NCBI GenBank assembly: GCA_004555055.1
Contig: SFJN01000010.1
Location: 1 to 27,248, forward strand
DNA length: 27,248 bases
Source of the DNA: Bacteroidales bacterium
GTDB taxonomy: Bacteria; Bacteroidota; Bacteroidia; Bacteroidales; Bacteroidaceae
Reading direction: 5' to 3'
Shown here: positions 1-6,716 of the stretch, one piece after another
Layout of the letters: the number at the start of each line of letters is the position of its first letter
How positions within the stretch are numbered: the stretch's first letter is position 1
Made by a program: the position numbers and the translations under genes
Notes under the pieces: generated by a model
Databases searched by the model: none
Seen by the model: the letters and a program-made list of their open reading frames with translations, nothing else
Told to the model about the DNA's origin: nothing

Positions 1-1939
1 GTGTCAGGATTGTGAAATTTCCCTGGAGATTGCCAAGTAGCTGATCCACGCTATTGTATTCGTTTCCCTCAAATATGGAAGCAATTTCGCCGTCTGCGTT
101 GTAAATGTTTATAGACTTGTTCTCGGGTAAAATCTCGATTCTTTGCCCGTCCGTGACGCCTGCGATCACCCTGTTTGCAACCAGACTATTGATAAACGCC
201 TTGTTCGCGGCGAGGCTCTCCACATCAATGGCGTTCGCTTTTATTCTGTCAGCAAGCACCAAAGCCGTCAGGATAGGTGCCATAGAGTTCATCTGCGTCC
301 AATATTCGCCTACGGCGAGCGGAATAGGTGACGGTGATACAGATATTATCTCAACGACAGTATTGTCATTGTTCTCGTCGCCGGATACATCCTTCGTATA
401 ACCGACATAGAAAAAATGCTCGCCCGGCTTGGGTACCGCTATCTCAACTGTTTGAGTATTTGTTCCTGATACCTTGGCAAGATAGCTCGTCGTGCTGAAA
501 TCAGCGTCAAGGCCGCACACATATCCCCAATCATAATTCGCCTCCGACGATGCCGTTATCTTTACCGTGATCTTTGTGTTTGCCGCCGTTGTCTTGAACT
601 TGATTTTCGCCCATGTCGCATTATTGCCCGTTATGGTGTCTGAGGTGAAAACATTGTCTTCTTGTGTCCAGTTACCCTCTGACGAGAATGTCACCGTGTC
701 ACCGGAAGTATGCGTCTTTCGACAGATATACCCGGCAGGCGGAGGGGTGTCACTGTTCGGGTCATACATGGTTATACCGTTCACATAAACGACGTCAATA
801 ATACCCTGCCCGTTGGAATCGCGGTAATATGGATTGTTATCATTCCTGTACTCCACGCCAGCGACCCATTTCGAGTACCGATAGGACAGGCCGTCCACAC
901 CGAACACGCCTACCACACAAGGGGCGGTCTGCTCGGTGCTGCCATCAGTAAACGTGGTCAGCGTGTATTTCCACAGGTAGCGAAGCGTCGCGGTCATGCT
1001 CGGCGGCGTGTTCGGTGTCCAATCTGTAGGCACTTCCGTTTTGGAAGCCGACACGGCGTAGTAATCGACCTGCGAGACGATGCCCTTCCCGTCCTCGCCC
1101 TTGAACTTGCTCCACGAGTACGCCGTCGGGTCCGTCCCCTCCGCACGCTCCGTCTGGTTCACGGCTATGCCGATGTACTCCGTCGTCGTCCTGGCCGTGT
1201 CGTACATCTCGGCAGGATAGCCGTTGCTTCCCAGAGCGTCGGCGTACTTTATCCACGTGTAGTAGGACTTCCCGTCCTCGCCCGGCTTTCCAGGGAGGCC
1301 GTTGGTGCCGTCAGTGCCCTTGAAAAGCGCCCACGTATAGTCCGAGGCCACGTTGCTCTCCGTCGGCGTGGTCTTGTTGTACGCGAAGCCGATGTATTTC
1401 TTAAGCGTGCCGTCGGCGGCCACAGGGTTGTCGCTGATTCCGCCGCCGTCTGCGTTGTCGGCGTACTTTATCCACGTGTAGTAGGACTTCCCGTCCTCGC
1501 CCTTCTCGCCCTTTATCTTCGACACCTCCCATGCTCCCCACACACCATTGCTCTTCTTCCGCACGGCCATCCACACATCATCCGATGTGGCGGTATTGTG
1601 CCAAAGTTTCGGTGAACTTGTAGGATTTCCAGGATTACTCGCGGCAGCCGAGAACTCGAAATCAATGTCCGCCGTGTCTGTTACCACGGAAGGCGTTGTC
1701 CATGCCGCCTGCTGCGGTGCGCCTCCAGTGTTTGTGAATATCCTTGTTGACATCCACAATTTTTCCTCGCCTCCCGGAACACCATCACTCCAACCGGAGG
1801 GTACCGGGGAATCATACGCACCACCTACGGGTGCATCTATATCTTCATTGCTTCTTTTGAAAACCACGCTCTTGAATGCCGATACACCGTCTTTACCCGC
1901 TCTTGAACGAGTTACGGTCTGATATCCTTGTGCTTTCAT
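1..1939 (-). CDS. Large tail fibre / host-contact protein, 3' end beyond window
   Basis: The frame opens with ATG at 1937-1939 and stays open to the left edge, giving 646 visible residues with no stop, so the C-terminus is missing. The N-terminal part (MKAQGYQTVTRSRAGKDGVSA) leads into collagen-like Gly-X-Y stretches (GEKGEDGKS, GLPGKPGEDGKS). Two copies of a module starting GEDGKSYYTWIKYAD lie near residues 145 and 218, each followed by a KYIGFAYNK-like strand. Modules of this type occur in long tail fibres and host-contact proteins of phages of Firmicutes and Bacteroidota. The visible C-terminal part (ANKAFINSLVANRVIAG, then IEILPENKSINIYN) resembles the shaft that precedes a receptor-binding tip. 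It is the last gene of the visible tail operon. Its start codon overlaps the iscB stop as ATGA, so its translation may now be coupled to iscB. The exact role in receptor binding is inferred. Confidence 0.8.
   Translation of the reverse strand, partial: MKAQGYQTVTRSRAGKDGVSAFKSVVFKRSNEDIDAPVGGAYDSPVPSGWSDGVPGGEEKLWMSTRIFTNTGGAPQQAAWTTPSVVTDTADIDFEFSAAASNPGNPTSSPKLWHNTATSDDVWMAVRKKSNGVWGAWEVSKIKGEKGEDGKSYYTWIKYADNADGGGISDNPVAADGTLKKYIGFAYNKTTPTESNVASDYTWALFKGTDGTNGLPGKPGEDGKSYYTWIKYADALGSNGYPAEMYDTARTTTEYIGIAVNQTERAEGTDPTAYSWSKFKGEDGKGIVSQVDYYAVSASKTEVPTDWTPNTPPSMTATLRYLWKYTLTTFTDGSTEQTAPCVVGVFGVDGLSYRYSKWVAGVEYRNDNNPYYRDSNGQGIIDVVYVNGITMYDPNSDTPPPAGYICRKTHTSGDTVTFSSEGNWTQEDNVFTSDTITGNNATWAKIKFKTTAANTKITVKITASSEANYDWGYVCGLDADFSTTSYLAKVSGTNTQTVEIAVPKPGEHFFYVGYTKDVSGDENNDNTVVEIISVSPSPIPLAVGEYWTQMNSMAPILTALVLADRIKANAIDVESLAANKAFINSLVANRVIAGVTDGQRIEILPENKSINIYNADGEIASIFEGNEYNSVDQLLGNLQGNFTILT
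1238..1283. repeat. 46-bp perfect direct repeat, copy 1
   Basis: These 46 bases are identical to 1457-1502, 219 bp (73 codons) apart and in the same frame of the tail-fibre gene. They encode the start of each KSYYTWIKYAD module. Sequence around the repeats has diverged more, so this stretch is either conserved by selection or kept alike by recombination between copies. Confidence 0.9.
1457..1502. repeat. 46-bp perfect direct repeat, copy 2
   Basis: Second copy of the in-frame repeat described at 1238-1283. Recombination between the two would remove or add exactly 73 codons without a frameshift and so change fibre length. Confidence 0.9.
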
Positions 1940-3219
1940 GGTAAATCTGCGAGGGAACCCACGAATTTATTCGTGGGAGGAATCGCAGCAAGCCTTTTGA
2001 ATTGGTTAATAAGAAATGATTTTGATATACTTTTGAATGTCAGTTTCTTGTAAGAAATCCCTGCGTTGACTTTCGATCCATCAAATTTGCGTATATCAAA
2101 AGAACCCGATGAACGTCTTCCGAAAACGAAACAGTCAATACCATTGTATCGGATTTTGTCAAACAGTCGGAAGCCTTTGACCAGACGTGGTGCTTGGTTT
2201 TTCTTGCGGATGCCGCCTTTCAATGTGTTGGCTTTGTAAAGTTGTCTGTTGTGCCGTCTTATCTGTCGCATCTGCCACAGTGTTTCGGAAGGCTTTGCAA
2301 GGGGATGTCCGCTGATGCATCGGGCATCGACAGCGTGGGATTTGTCAAGTCCATGTCTGATACGGATGTTCTTCGTGATGTAACCGTAAGTCAACCTGAC
2401 ATTCCCGAATTCCTCCTTTGCCCAGTTGTACACGGTCCAGCGCATAATGGACATCAGTGCCGCATCACGAAGGGATACACCTCGTTTGATTTTCAACTTG
2501 ATTTCTCCACGGTGGTACGCCTTGTGACAGGTCTCACACAGTGTGATAAGGTTGTTCGGGGCATTACCGCCGGTCTGACGGGACTCGATATGATGAACGT
2601 TCAGTACCTTGTCTTTTGACTTGCCATGGCAGTGCTGACATGTGTGACCGTCGCGGAATATGACATACTCACGTACATTCCAGAATTCGAGTTGTTCTCC
2701 CTGCTGGTACTGTTCACCTTGTATGTCTGGATTCTTGAGCAGTTGTGTGTCGAACTGTGCGACCTCGATGACGGTTTTCGCTATCGGGAGGAAAGAATGG
2801 ACTTTGCGTATGAGCGACAGATGTGACTGCACTGCCTGTTCTACGGACGGTGCGAGCCAGCCATCAGGTCTTCTGCGGTTGTCGAATCGTGGGGCACGGT
2901 AACGTGTCTTGCGAAAACGTCTTGTTCGCCTTGCTGCCCTTCTGGTTGACATCAGTTCCTGAATGTCGCGGCGAAGAGTAACTTCGGCAGCGAAGAGTTC
3001 AGCCTTTTCTGTTGTTGCAGACAGTCCGACATGTCCGGTTCCCGCATCCACGCCCAGAGTTACGGGCTGTGTGTATTCTTTCGAATCATAGAGCAGTTGA
3101 ATGGTAAACGGTTCACGTCGCACAACGCGGGCCTTGCCCTCACGGAGAAGGTGTCTCACCTTACCGTAACGGCTTGTCGGCATCAATGCCTTGCCTGATT
3201 GAGAAACGACGTAAACCAT
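1936..3219 (-). CDS. iscB: IscB RNA-guided nuclease (RuvC plus HNH)
   Basis: A complete 427-residue protein of the IscB family, the RNA-guided nucleases of IS200/IS605-like elements related to the ancestor of Cas9. An N-terminal PLMP-type domain is seen in SGKALMPTSRYG (residues 8-19). RuvC-I has D58 in VTLGVDAGTGHVG. An arginine-rich bridge helix spans about 92-110 (RRAARRTRRFRK). RuvC-II has E152 in VIEVAQFD. The HNH domain (about 190-236) has two zinc-type CxxC pairs (C194/C197 and C228/C231), catalytic-type H209/H210, and N223. RuvC-III has H295 and D298 in DKSHAVDAR. All key residues are present, so activity is expected. The last residues (IPPTNKFVG) are encoded by the right-end hairpin of the element. 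The TGA stop overlaps the ATG of the downstream tail-fibre gene. No tnpA accompanies it. The gene lies inside a phage tail operon, so late expression is likely. Confidence 0.93.
   Translation of the reverse strand: MVYVVSQSGKALMPTSRYGKVRHLLREGKARVVRREPFTIQLLYDSKEYTQPVTLGVDAGTGHVGLSATTEKAELFAAEVTLRRDIQELMSTRRAARRTRRFRKTRYRAPRFDNRRRPDGWLAPSVEQAVQSHLSLIRKVHSFLPIAKTVIEVAQFDTQLLKNPDIQGEQYQQGEQLEFWNVREYVIFRDGHTCQHCHGKSKDKVLNVHHIESRQTGGNAPNNLITLCETCHKAYHRGEIKLKIKRGVSLRDAALMSIMRWTVYNWAKEEFGNVRLTYGYITKNIRIRHGLDKSHAVDARCISGHPLAKPSETLWQMRQIRRHNRQLYKANTLKGGIRKKNQAPRLVKGFRLFDKIRYNGIDCFVFGRRSSGSFDIRKFDGSKVNAGISYKKLTFKSISKSFLINQFKRLAAIPPTNKFVGSLADLP
1947..1988 (-). repeat. Right-end hairpin of the IscB element
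   Basis: The inner stem CCCACGAAT/ATTCGTGGG (1958-1977, AA loop) sits inside an outer stem CTGCGA/TCGCAG (1983-1988 with 1947-1952), separated by a 5-by-5 internal loop. It lies within the iscB coding region and supplies the C-terminal residues. Subterminal imperfect hairpins of this kind are what TnpA recognises in IS200/IS605 elements. Confidence 0.8.
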
Positions 3220-3232
3220 AGTTCTACAAAAT

Positions 3233-3529
3233 TTTGTTGTGTGTGTGTTTTACGAATTGCTTCGTAGTGCAGCCTTGCGGCTGTTGTGTACCCCTCGACA
3301 ATGTTGGAAAAGGTTTTGAGACAGCAACACTGTTCCTACCTCACAGAACTGTTTAATCACTGTCCGCAGAGTCCGGGACTGGGATAAACATCCCGGAGTG
3401 CCTGTGTATTCTTATCCAACGTAGTTCAGCGGATATCCGCCTCACTGAGTCTGGTCAACTTGGGCTTTCGGGTTTTTACCTCAAGCCCACGAATTCATTC
3501 GTGGGTAGTTGACGGATTATTATGATGCG
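3233..3529 (-). ncRNA. IscB omega-RNA with 5' guide
   Basis: The roughly 300 bases upstream of iscB hold no gene but are rich in paired structure, as expected for an IscB omega-RNA, which lies 5' of the nuclease gene with its guide at the 5' end. Seen on the minus strand: a 7-bp outer stem GTCAACT/AGTTGAC (3507-3513 with 3454-3460) enclosing the left-end hairpin; GCGGATATCCGC (3429-3440); a CCGGGA...TCCC...CCCGG pairing region; CAGCC-GCAA-GGCTG (3270-3283); and TACGAA-GCAA-TTCGTA (3251-3266). The last two are capped by GNRA tetraloops. The outer stem places the guide at about 3514-3529 (CGCATCATAATAATCC), which is the end of the upstream tail gene. The exact 5' and 3' ends are inferred. Confidence 0.82.
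3486..3505 (-). repeat. Left-end hairpin of the IscB element
   Basis: CCCACGAATGAATTCGTGGG is a 9-bp stem with a 2-base loop, one base different from the right-end hairpin. It also forms part of the omega-RNA 5' domain, enclosed by the GTCAACT/AGTTGAC stem. Confidence 0.85.
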
Positions 3530-4104
3530 ATTTCGACATACAGCCCCACGAGCGCGGCCAGGTCGTGCGTGAGCGCCTGCCCGCTGTCCCTGGTGCACTT
3601 GTAGAGGACGCCGCCCTGCGTGTAGTACTTGCCGTTGAATATCTCCATCGGCGGCGTGTACGGGATCGGGTCGTCCTGCGTACCCGCCGGCTCGACCTCG
3701 ATGACCTCATAGAGCGCGGCTGTGGCCAGGCTTGGCGGCTGGTTATCCAGCACTGCGGCCACATCCTGGCGCACCCTCCAGAGCTTGCCGTCGTGGGACA
3801 CGACCTGACCCGCGGCCAGCGACTTGCCCATGTAGGTGTCCCATGAATACACCAGCAGCGGCCTTTTCAGCGCCTCCTCATCTGTGATGTCGGTGCGCCC
3901 GTTGTACTGCTCCAGCACCATATCCCTCAGCTGGTCGGTGATGGTCGGCTGCGGCTCCCCCGGCTCCGGCGGCGTGTATGGCTGCCAACCATCCGCTATC
4001 ACCAGCTCCTCGGTGGGGTTGATGATCTGGATGTCATCTTTTATAATGACTATCCGTGACCTGTCACGAATAGTTCCGTCCTTTATGTAAAGCTGTGTGT
4101 CCAT
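3520..4104 (-). CDS. Tail protein with carbohydrate-binding-like modules
   Basis: This 194-residue protein contains two short modules of the aromatic, chitin-binding-like type common at phage tail tips. The first (about 114-130) reads SLAAGQVVSHDGKLWRV. The second (about 155-194) reads IFNGKYYTQGGVLYKC and ends LVGLYVEIAS. Both follow the pattern 'W/Y of a sample that must be supplied, then Y-C/V' seen in carbohydrate-binding accessory modules. A proline-rich linker (YTPPEPGEPQP) lies around residues 43-53. The protein probably contacts host surface glycans, though this is inferred. It starts 2 bases after the upstream gene's stop. Its stop is followed at once by another TAA and then the IscB element, whose predicted guide comes from this gene's last codons. 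Confidence 0.7.
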   Translation of the reverse strand: MDTQLYIKDGTIRDRSRIVIIKDDIQIINPTEELVIADGWQPYTPPEPGEPQPTITDQLRDMVLEQYNGRTDITDEEALKRPLLVYSWDTYMGKSLAAGQVVSHDGKLWRVRQDVAAVLDNQPPSLATAALYEVIEVEPAGTQDDPIPYTPPMEIFNGKYYTQGGVLYKCTRDSGQALTHDLAALVGLYVEIAS

Positions 4105-4106
4105 AA

Positions 4107-4628
4107 CTAAGATAGTTTTTTGATTACGAATGTTCCGGCAAGATTATCATAACACCACAGGCCCTCGCCGATATCCACGGTATTTTTAATATCGCTTTTT
4201 TCCGTTATCTTAGAACCGTTGATATAGTACCCTGCAGTTATAGTATAAACGTTGATATCATCCTTCTTCGTGACGTCCGTTACTGTAAACCTGATTTCAT
4301 GAGTATAGGTATTCATTTCTTCTAAACCGAAAATAGAAATGACGGTGCCGAACATATATGCTGATATATCAATTCCGTAAGAATTTTTTATTATCCGTAT
4401 ATCACACATGTCGTAAAGTGAGCTCGTGCCGCCGTAGACCCGAAACGGATAGATGTAATCGCTTGTCGTCGTCGGAACATCCCCGGTCCAACTCACAGAA
4501 TAGGATGCCCCGACAGTCAGTGTGATAGGCGCGTTCATAAGTTCAGGCGAAGTGTGCGGCTCAGTTGTGTTCACAAGCGTCCTCACACCTGGTATGCAAC
4601 CCATCATTAATTTCCTCATCAAGCCCAT
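4107..4628 (-). CDS. Small tail-region protein of unknown function
   Basis: A 173-residue protein that I do not recognise. From about residue 35 it is rich in beta-type alternation (ITLTVGASYSVSW, TYTHEIRFTVTDV, VYTITAGYYING) and ends with a compact GLWCYDNLAGTFVIKKL. This suggests one or two Ig-like or beta-sandwich domains as in baseplate accessory proteins. The start at 4628 is supported by a Shine-Dalgarno-like CAGGAGG (4637-4643) 8 bases upstream. It sits between two tail proteins with short gaps, so a structural role is likely. Confidence 0.6.
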   Translation of the reverse strand: MGLMRKLMMGCIPGVRTLVNTTEPHTSPELMNAPITLTVGASYSVSWTGDVPTTTSDYIYPFRVYGGTSSLYDMCDIRIIKNSYGIDISAYMFGTVISIFGLEEMNTYTHEIRFTVTDVTKKDDINVYTITAGYYINGSKITEKSDIKNTVDIGEGLWCYDNLAGTFVIKKLS

Positions 4629-4636
4629 GTTCTTTC

Positions 4637-4643
4637 CCTCCTG
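4637..4643 (-). promoter_or_regulatory. Shine-Dalgarno-like site, gene at 4107-4628
   Basis: CAGGAGG ends 8 bases before the ATG. Strong sites like this are unusual in Bacteroidota, whose mRNAs mostly lack them. Confidence 0.5.
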
Positions 4644-5729
4644 TTATGATGACGCCTTGAACACGCCGATGGTGGCGCAGTTGTTGACGATGACCAGCTG
4701 GCAGCAGGTGTTGCCCTCGAACGTCGGAACCTCGCCGTTCTGCCAACGCACGTCTGCCGGAACTGTCAGCGTGTAGTCTTTATTTGGTACATAGAATTGG
4801 CAGCAATACTCCTGCCCGTCCATATCTGCCCCTGCTGGTAGTGTCAGCGTTAGTCCACTACATCTTCCCACGATGTTGAACTTGTCTGCGGCCAGCTCGA
4901 TGGATGGTGTGTCCGTCTCATGTGAGGTGCCGTAGCCGATCATGCTCGGGATGGTCTTGACGACCGTCTTTCCATACCCGGTGCCCGCCGCTGAATATTC
5001 CTTAAGCTCAGCAAGCCAGTATGGAGAATATCGCCAAAACGTCAGTATGTAGTTTGTGTTAGCCTTGCACTTCAACCTCCCGCCGTCCCTAACAAGCACG
5101 CCATCCGTGTCCATCCCCACGCTGGTAGAGATGGACATAGCCTTGTTTCCGGTTTTGAAACGCAGCATTATAGGATCGGTGCCGTTGTCGTTGGTTCCCG
5201 GGTCACTAATGTTCAGCGACAGTGATGTCGGATTTGTCATACCCATATACAGCATGTACCAGTTCCCCGCCGCCACAGTCAGTGATGGAGTTGACGATTC
5301 TGAGATGTTGGCGAACTGATACTGGAGCTTCAGAAACGCCGATATGTCAGTTTTCTTGGCGTAGCCGGTCAAGTCATTCTGCGTGATAATTTGATTACTT
5401 GTTAATCTTGCTTTATATGCGCCAGTCAGCGATGCTACTGTAAACGTAGTTACGAAGTTGTCGGACGATTCCGTTAATATGACATAGGTCCCCTCCTCGT
5501 CAGAGTAAACACTCGACGAAAGCACTTGGCCGTAAGCAACGAATATCTTGTGTGCGTCAACTGCTGCCTTAACATCGTTAAACTGTTCGGCAGTCAGGGT
5601 TACGATGTCGTCTGCCGAGGTGGAGATGAGATTCTTCAGCCACCCGATGTCGTAAGTCTGCGGGACTGTACCGGCCCTATCGAGGAGCGCCTCCACCTGG
5701 GCGCCCGTATATTTGCTGTTATATTCCAT
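4644..5729 (-). CDS. Tail fibre / baseplate protein with YTGAQVEALLD motif
   Basis: A 361-residue protein beginning MEYNSKYTGAQVEALLDRA, a start typical of Bacteroidales phage tail proteins in which the same short motif precedes a trimerisation segment. Residues 60-125 form a possible beta region (GTYVILTESSDN, FTVASLTGAYKARL). Residues 140-260 are a lectin-like or Ig-like beta segment. The C-terminus (about 275-361) ends with a compact cysteine-containing beta domain (EYCCQFYVPNKDYTLTVP, then NTCCQLVIVNNCATIGVF). It starts 6 bases after the stop of the BACON-like gene. A role in the distal tail or receptor contact is inferred from context and motif. Confidence 0.7.
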   Translation of the reverse strand: MEYNSKYTGAQVEALLDRAGTVPQTYDIGWLKNLISTSADDIVTLTAEQFNDVKAAVDAHKIFVAYGQVLSSSVYSDEEGTYVILTESSDNFVTTFTVASLTGAYKARLTSNQIITQNDLTGYAKKTDISAFLKLQYQFANISESSTPSLTVAAGNWYMLYMGMTNPTSLSLNISDPGTNDNGTDPIMLRFKTGNKAMSISTSVGMDTDGVLVRDGGRLKCKANTNYILTFWRYSPYWLAELKEYSAAGTGYGKTVVKTIPSMIGYGTSHETDTPSIELAADKFNIVGRCSGLTLTLPAGADMDGQEYCCQFYVPNKDYTLTVPADVRWQNGEVPTFEGNTCCQLVIVNNCATIGVFKASS

Positions 5730-5735
5730 ATTCAG

Positions 5736-5984
5736 TTACATTTGATTTGTCTTCAGTACGTTGAACGTCCCGCCGTCCGACAGGATGAAGTCCATGTCCG
5801 AGCCAGCGAACGGCTCCCTCCTTCCGGCCTGCGTGACGGTCAGCGTGGCGGACGGCCCTTCCGCGGCGGCCACCGTGACCTCCGCCGAGCGGTCGCAGCC
5901 CTCGTTTGGGTCGGCCTCGATGGAGACGGCTCCCGCGCCCTTTCCGGACACCGGGGATATTCTCAGCCAATCAGGTAATGCCAT
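5736..5984 (-). CDS. Small protein starting with the C-terminal half of a BACON domain
   Basis: An 82-residue protein. Residues 1-53 (MALPDWLRISPVSGKGAGAV, then RSAEVTVAAAEGPSATLTVTQAG) match the second half of a BACON domain, from the conserved P-x-W-L-x-(V/I)-S/D-P-x-S-G-x-G to the closing TVTQ strand. The first strand pair of the fold is missing from this protein and is instead found at the C-terminus of the gene just upstream. The remainder (GSDMDFILSDGGTFNVLK) is a short tail common at the end of Bacteroidales phage proteins. BACON domains are proposed to bind carbohydrate or mucin and also occur in crAss-like phage proteins. A 74-base gap with a GC-rich stem-loop separates it from the upstream gene. 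Confidence 0.72.
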   Translation of the reverse strand: MALPDWLRISPVSGKGAGAVSIEADPNEGCDRSAEVTVAAAEGPSATLTVTQAGRREPFAGSDMDFILSDGGTFNVLKTNQM

Positions 5985-5998
5985 GATGTTCTGTTCTT

Positions 5999-6033
5999 AA
6001 AAAATTGCGGACGGGCGCGGGGTCAGCCGCGCC
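5999..6033 (-). terminator. Possible intrinsic terminator or attenuator between BACON-like genes
   Basis: On the minus strand GGCGCGG-CTGACC-CCGCGCC (6014-6033) forms a 7-bp all-GC stem. It is followed by CGTCCGCAA and six T, with the T-run at 5999-6004. The spacer between stem and T-run is longer than usual, so partial termination or an mRNA-stability role is as likely as full termination. Confidence 0.4.
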
Positions 6034-6058
6034 TGCCCAAGTGAAAGGGACGGTCCCC

Positions 6059-6670
6059 TTAGGACACGTTCCATGATGTGTTGGAGTCCACGTTGACGAC
6101 CTGCGCCGGCGTGCCCTCCCAAGGCAGCGTGATGGTCTCCTTGTCCAGATTGAGGAACGCGTCGCCGGCGGTCTGGTTCAGCACGATCTGCGCGGCCACA
6201 ACCCCGCCGTTGGACACCTTGACCGTCCTCGACACCGCGTCCACGGTGGTGTTCTCCGGCACGGTTACCTCGACCTCGAAGTTGTACTGGGCCACCGCTC
6301 CCGGGTCGCCCTCGATCTCGGAGCCGTTGGCCGCAGACTTTCCGGCCGCCGTGTAGGTGGCCGCCATCTCCGCGCCTCCAGCCTCGCCCACGAAGGCGAA
6401 GGTCAGCGCCTTGGAGTTGGACTTTCCGGCGACCTTGACCTTGCCTCCCTCCTTGGACACGCTCATCGACGCGCCGTTGTCGAGCTCCACGAACTCCGGC
6501 TTCGGCTCCTGGTTGACGGTGTAGGTCTTGCTCCCGGCCACCCCGTCTCCGGTGACCGTCACCGTGCCGGTGCGAAGCACGCGCCCGGTGTGCTCAAGCC
6601 CCGTGTTGGTTATCGTCCCGTCACCCGAGCCGCTCGTCGGGTCCACTGTTAGCCATGATGGTTTTGCCAT
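6059..6670 (-). CDS. BACON/Ig-like domain protein with split domains at both ends
   Basis: A 203-residue protein with three parts. Residues 1-53 (MAKPSWLTVDPTSGSGDGTI, then GSKTYTVNQE) are the second half of a BACON domain. Residues 57-168 look like one complete BACON or Ig-like domain (FVELDNGASMSVSKEGGKVKV through SRTVKVSNGGVVAAQIVLNQT). Residues 170-203 (FLNLDKETITLPW, ending VNVDSNTSWNVS) are the first half of another BACON domain, stopping where the next gene begins with PDWL. It probably belongs to the tail surface or baseplate and may assemble with its two neighbours through the split domains. The gap to the upstream gene is 43 bases. Confidence 0.72.
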   Translation of the reverse strand: MAKPSWLTVDPTSGSGDGTITNTGLEHTGRVLRTGTVTVTGDGVAGSKTYTVNQEPKPEFVELDNGASMSVSKEGGKVKVAGKSNSKALTFAFVGEAGGAEMAATYTAAGKSAANGSEIEGDPGAVAQYNFEVEVTVPENTTVDAVSRTVKVSNGGVVAAQIVLNQTAGDAFLNLDKETITLPWEGTPAQVVNVDSNTSWNVS

Positions 6671-6708
6671 AATCTGATGTGTTTTTATTGGTTTGACATG
6701 AATTCTCT

Positions 6709-6716
6709 CAAAGTTA
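6709..6716 (-). promoter_or_regulatory. TAnnTTTG box before BACON-like gene
   Basis: TAACTTTG matches the Bacteroides -7 consensus and overlaps the stop codon of the upstream gene, 38 bases before the ATG at 6670. No clear -33 element is seen, so it may be chance. Confidence 0.2.

Larger units (their letters stand above)
1940..3513 (-). mobile_element. IscB-only IS200/IS605-type element
   Basis: The unit comprises the omega-RNA, iscB and two near-identical terminal hairpins, at 3486-3505 and 1958-1977, each with a CCCACGAAT/ATTCGTGGG stem and differing at a single base. It lacks tnpA, so it would need a transposase in trans. The left boundary is set at 3513, where the conserved omega-RNA outer stem begins. 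The right boundary is set just before the ATG at 1939; this is an estimate, since such elements make no target duplication. Removing this span would leave about 6 bases between the upstream stop and the next ATG, in line with the tight gene packing of the rest of the operon. Confidence 0.75.

Noticed and set aside
710..1615. Plus-strand open frame of 301 codons
   Set aside because: It is antisense to the tail-fibre gene, arginine-rich and of low-complexity type, with no recognisable domain. The minus frame is open throughout and has clear motifs.
2194..2826. Plus-strand open frames inside iscB
   Set aside because: Antisense to conserved HNH and RuvC coding regions with no independent support.
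3495..3764. Minus-strand 89-codon frame at the end of the 3520-4104 gene
   Set aside because: Different frame of the same strand, arginine/serine-rich shadow, overlapping the well-supported gene and running into the IscB left end.
6671..6713. T4 gene 60-like ribosomal bypass joining the split-BACON genes
   Set aside because: The upstream gene ends GGA-TAA, like the T4 take-off codon and stop, but no matching GGA lies in frame before the next gene's start. The second gap also lacks a matching landing codon without a stop.
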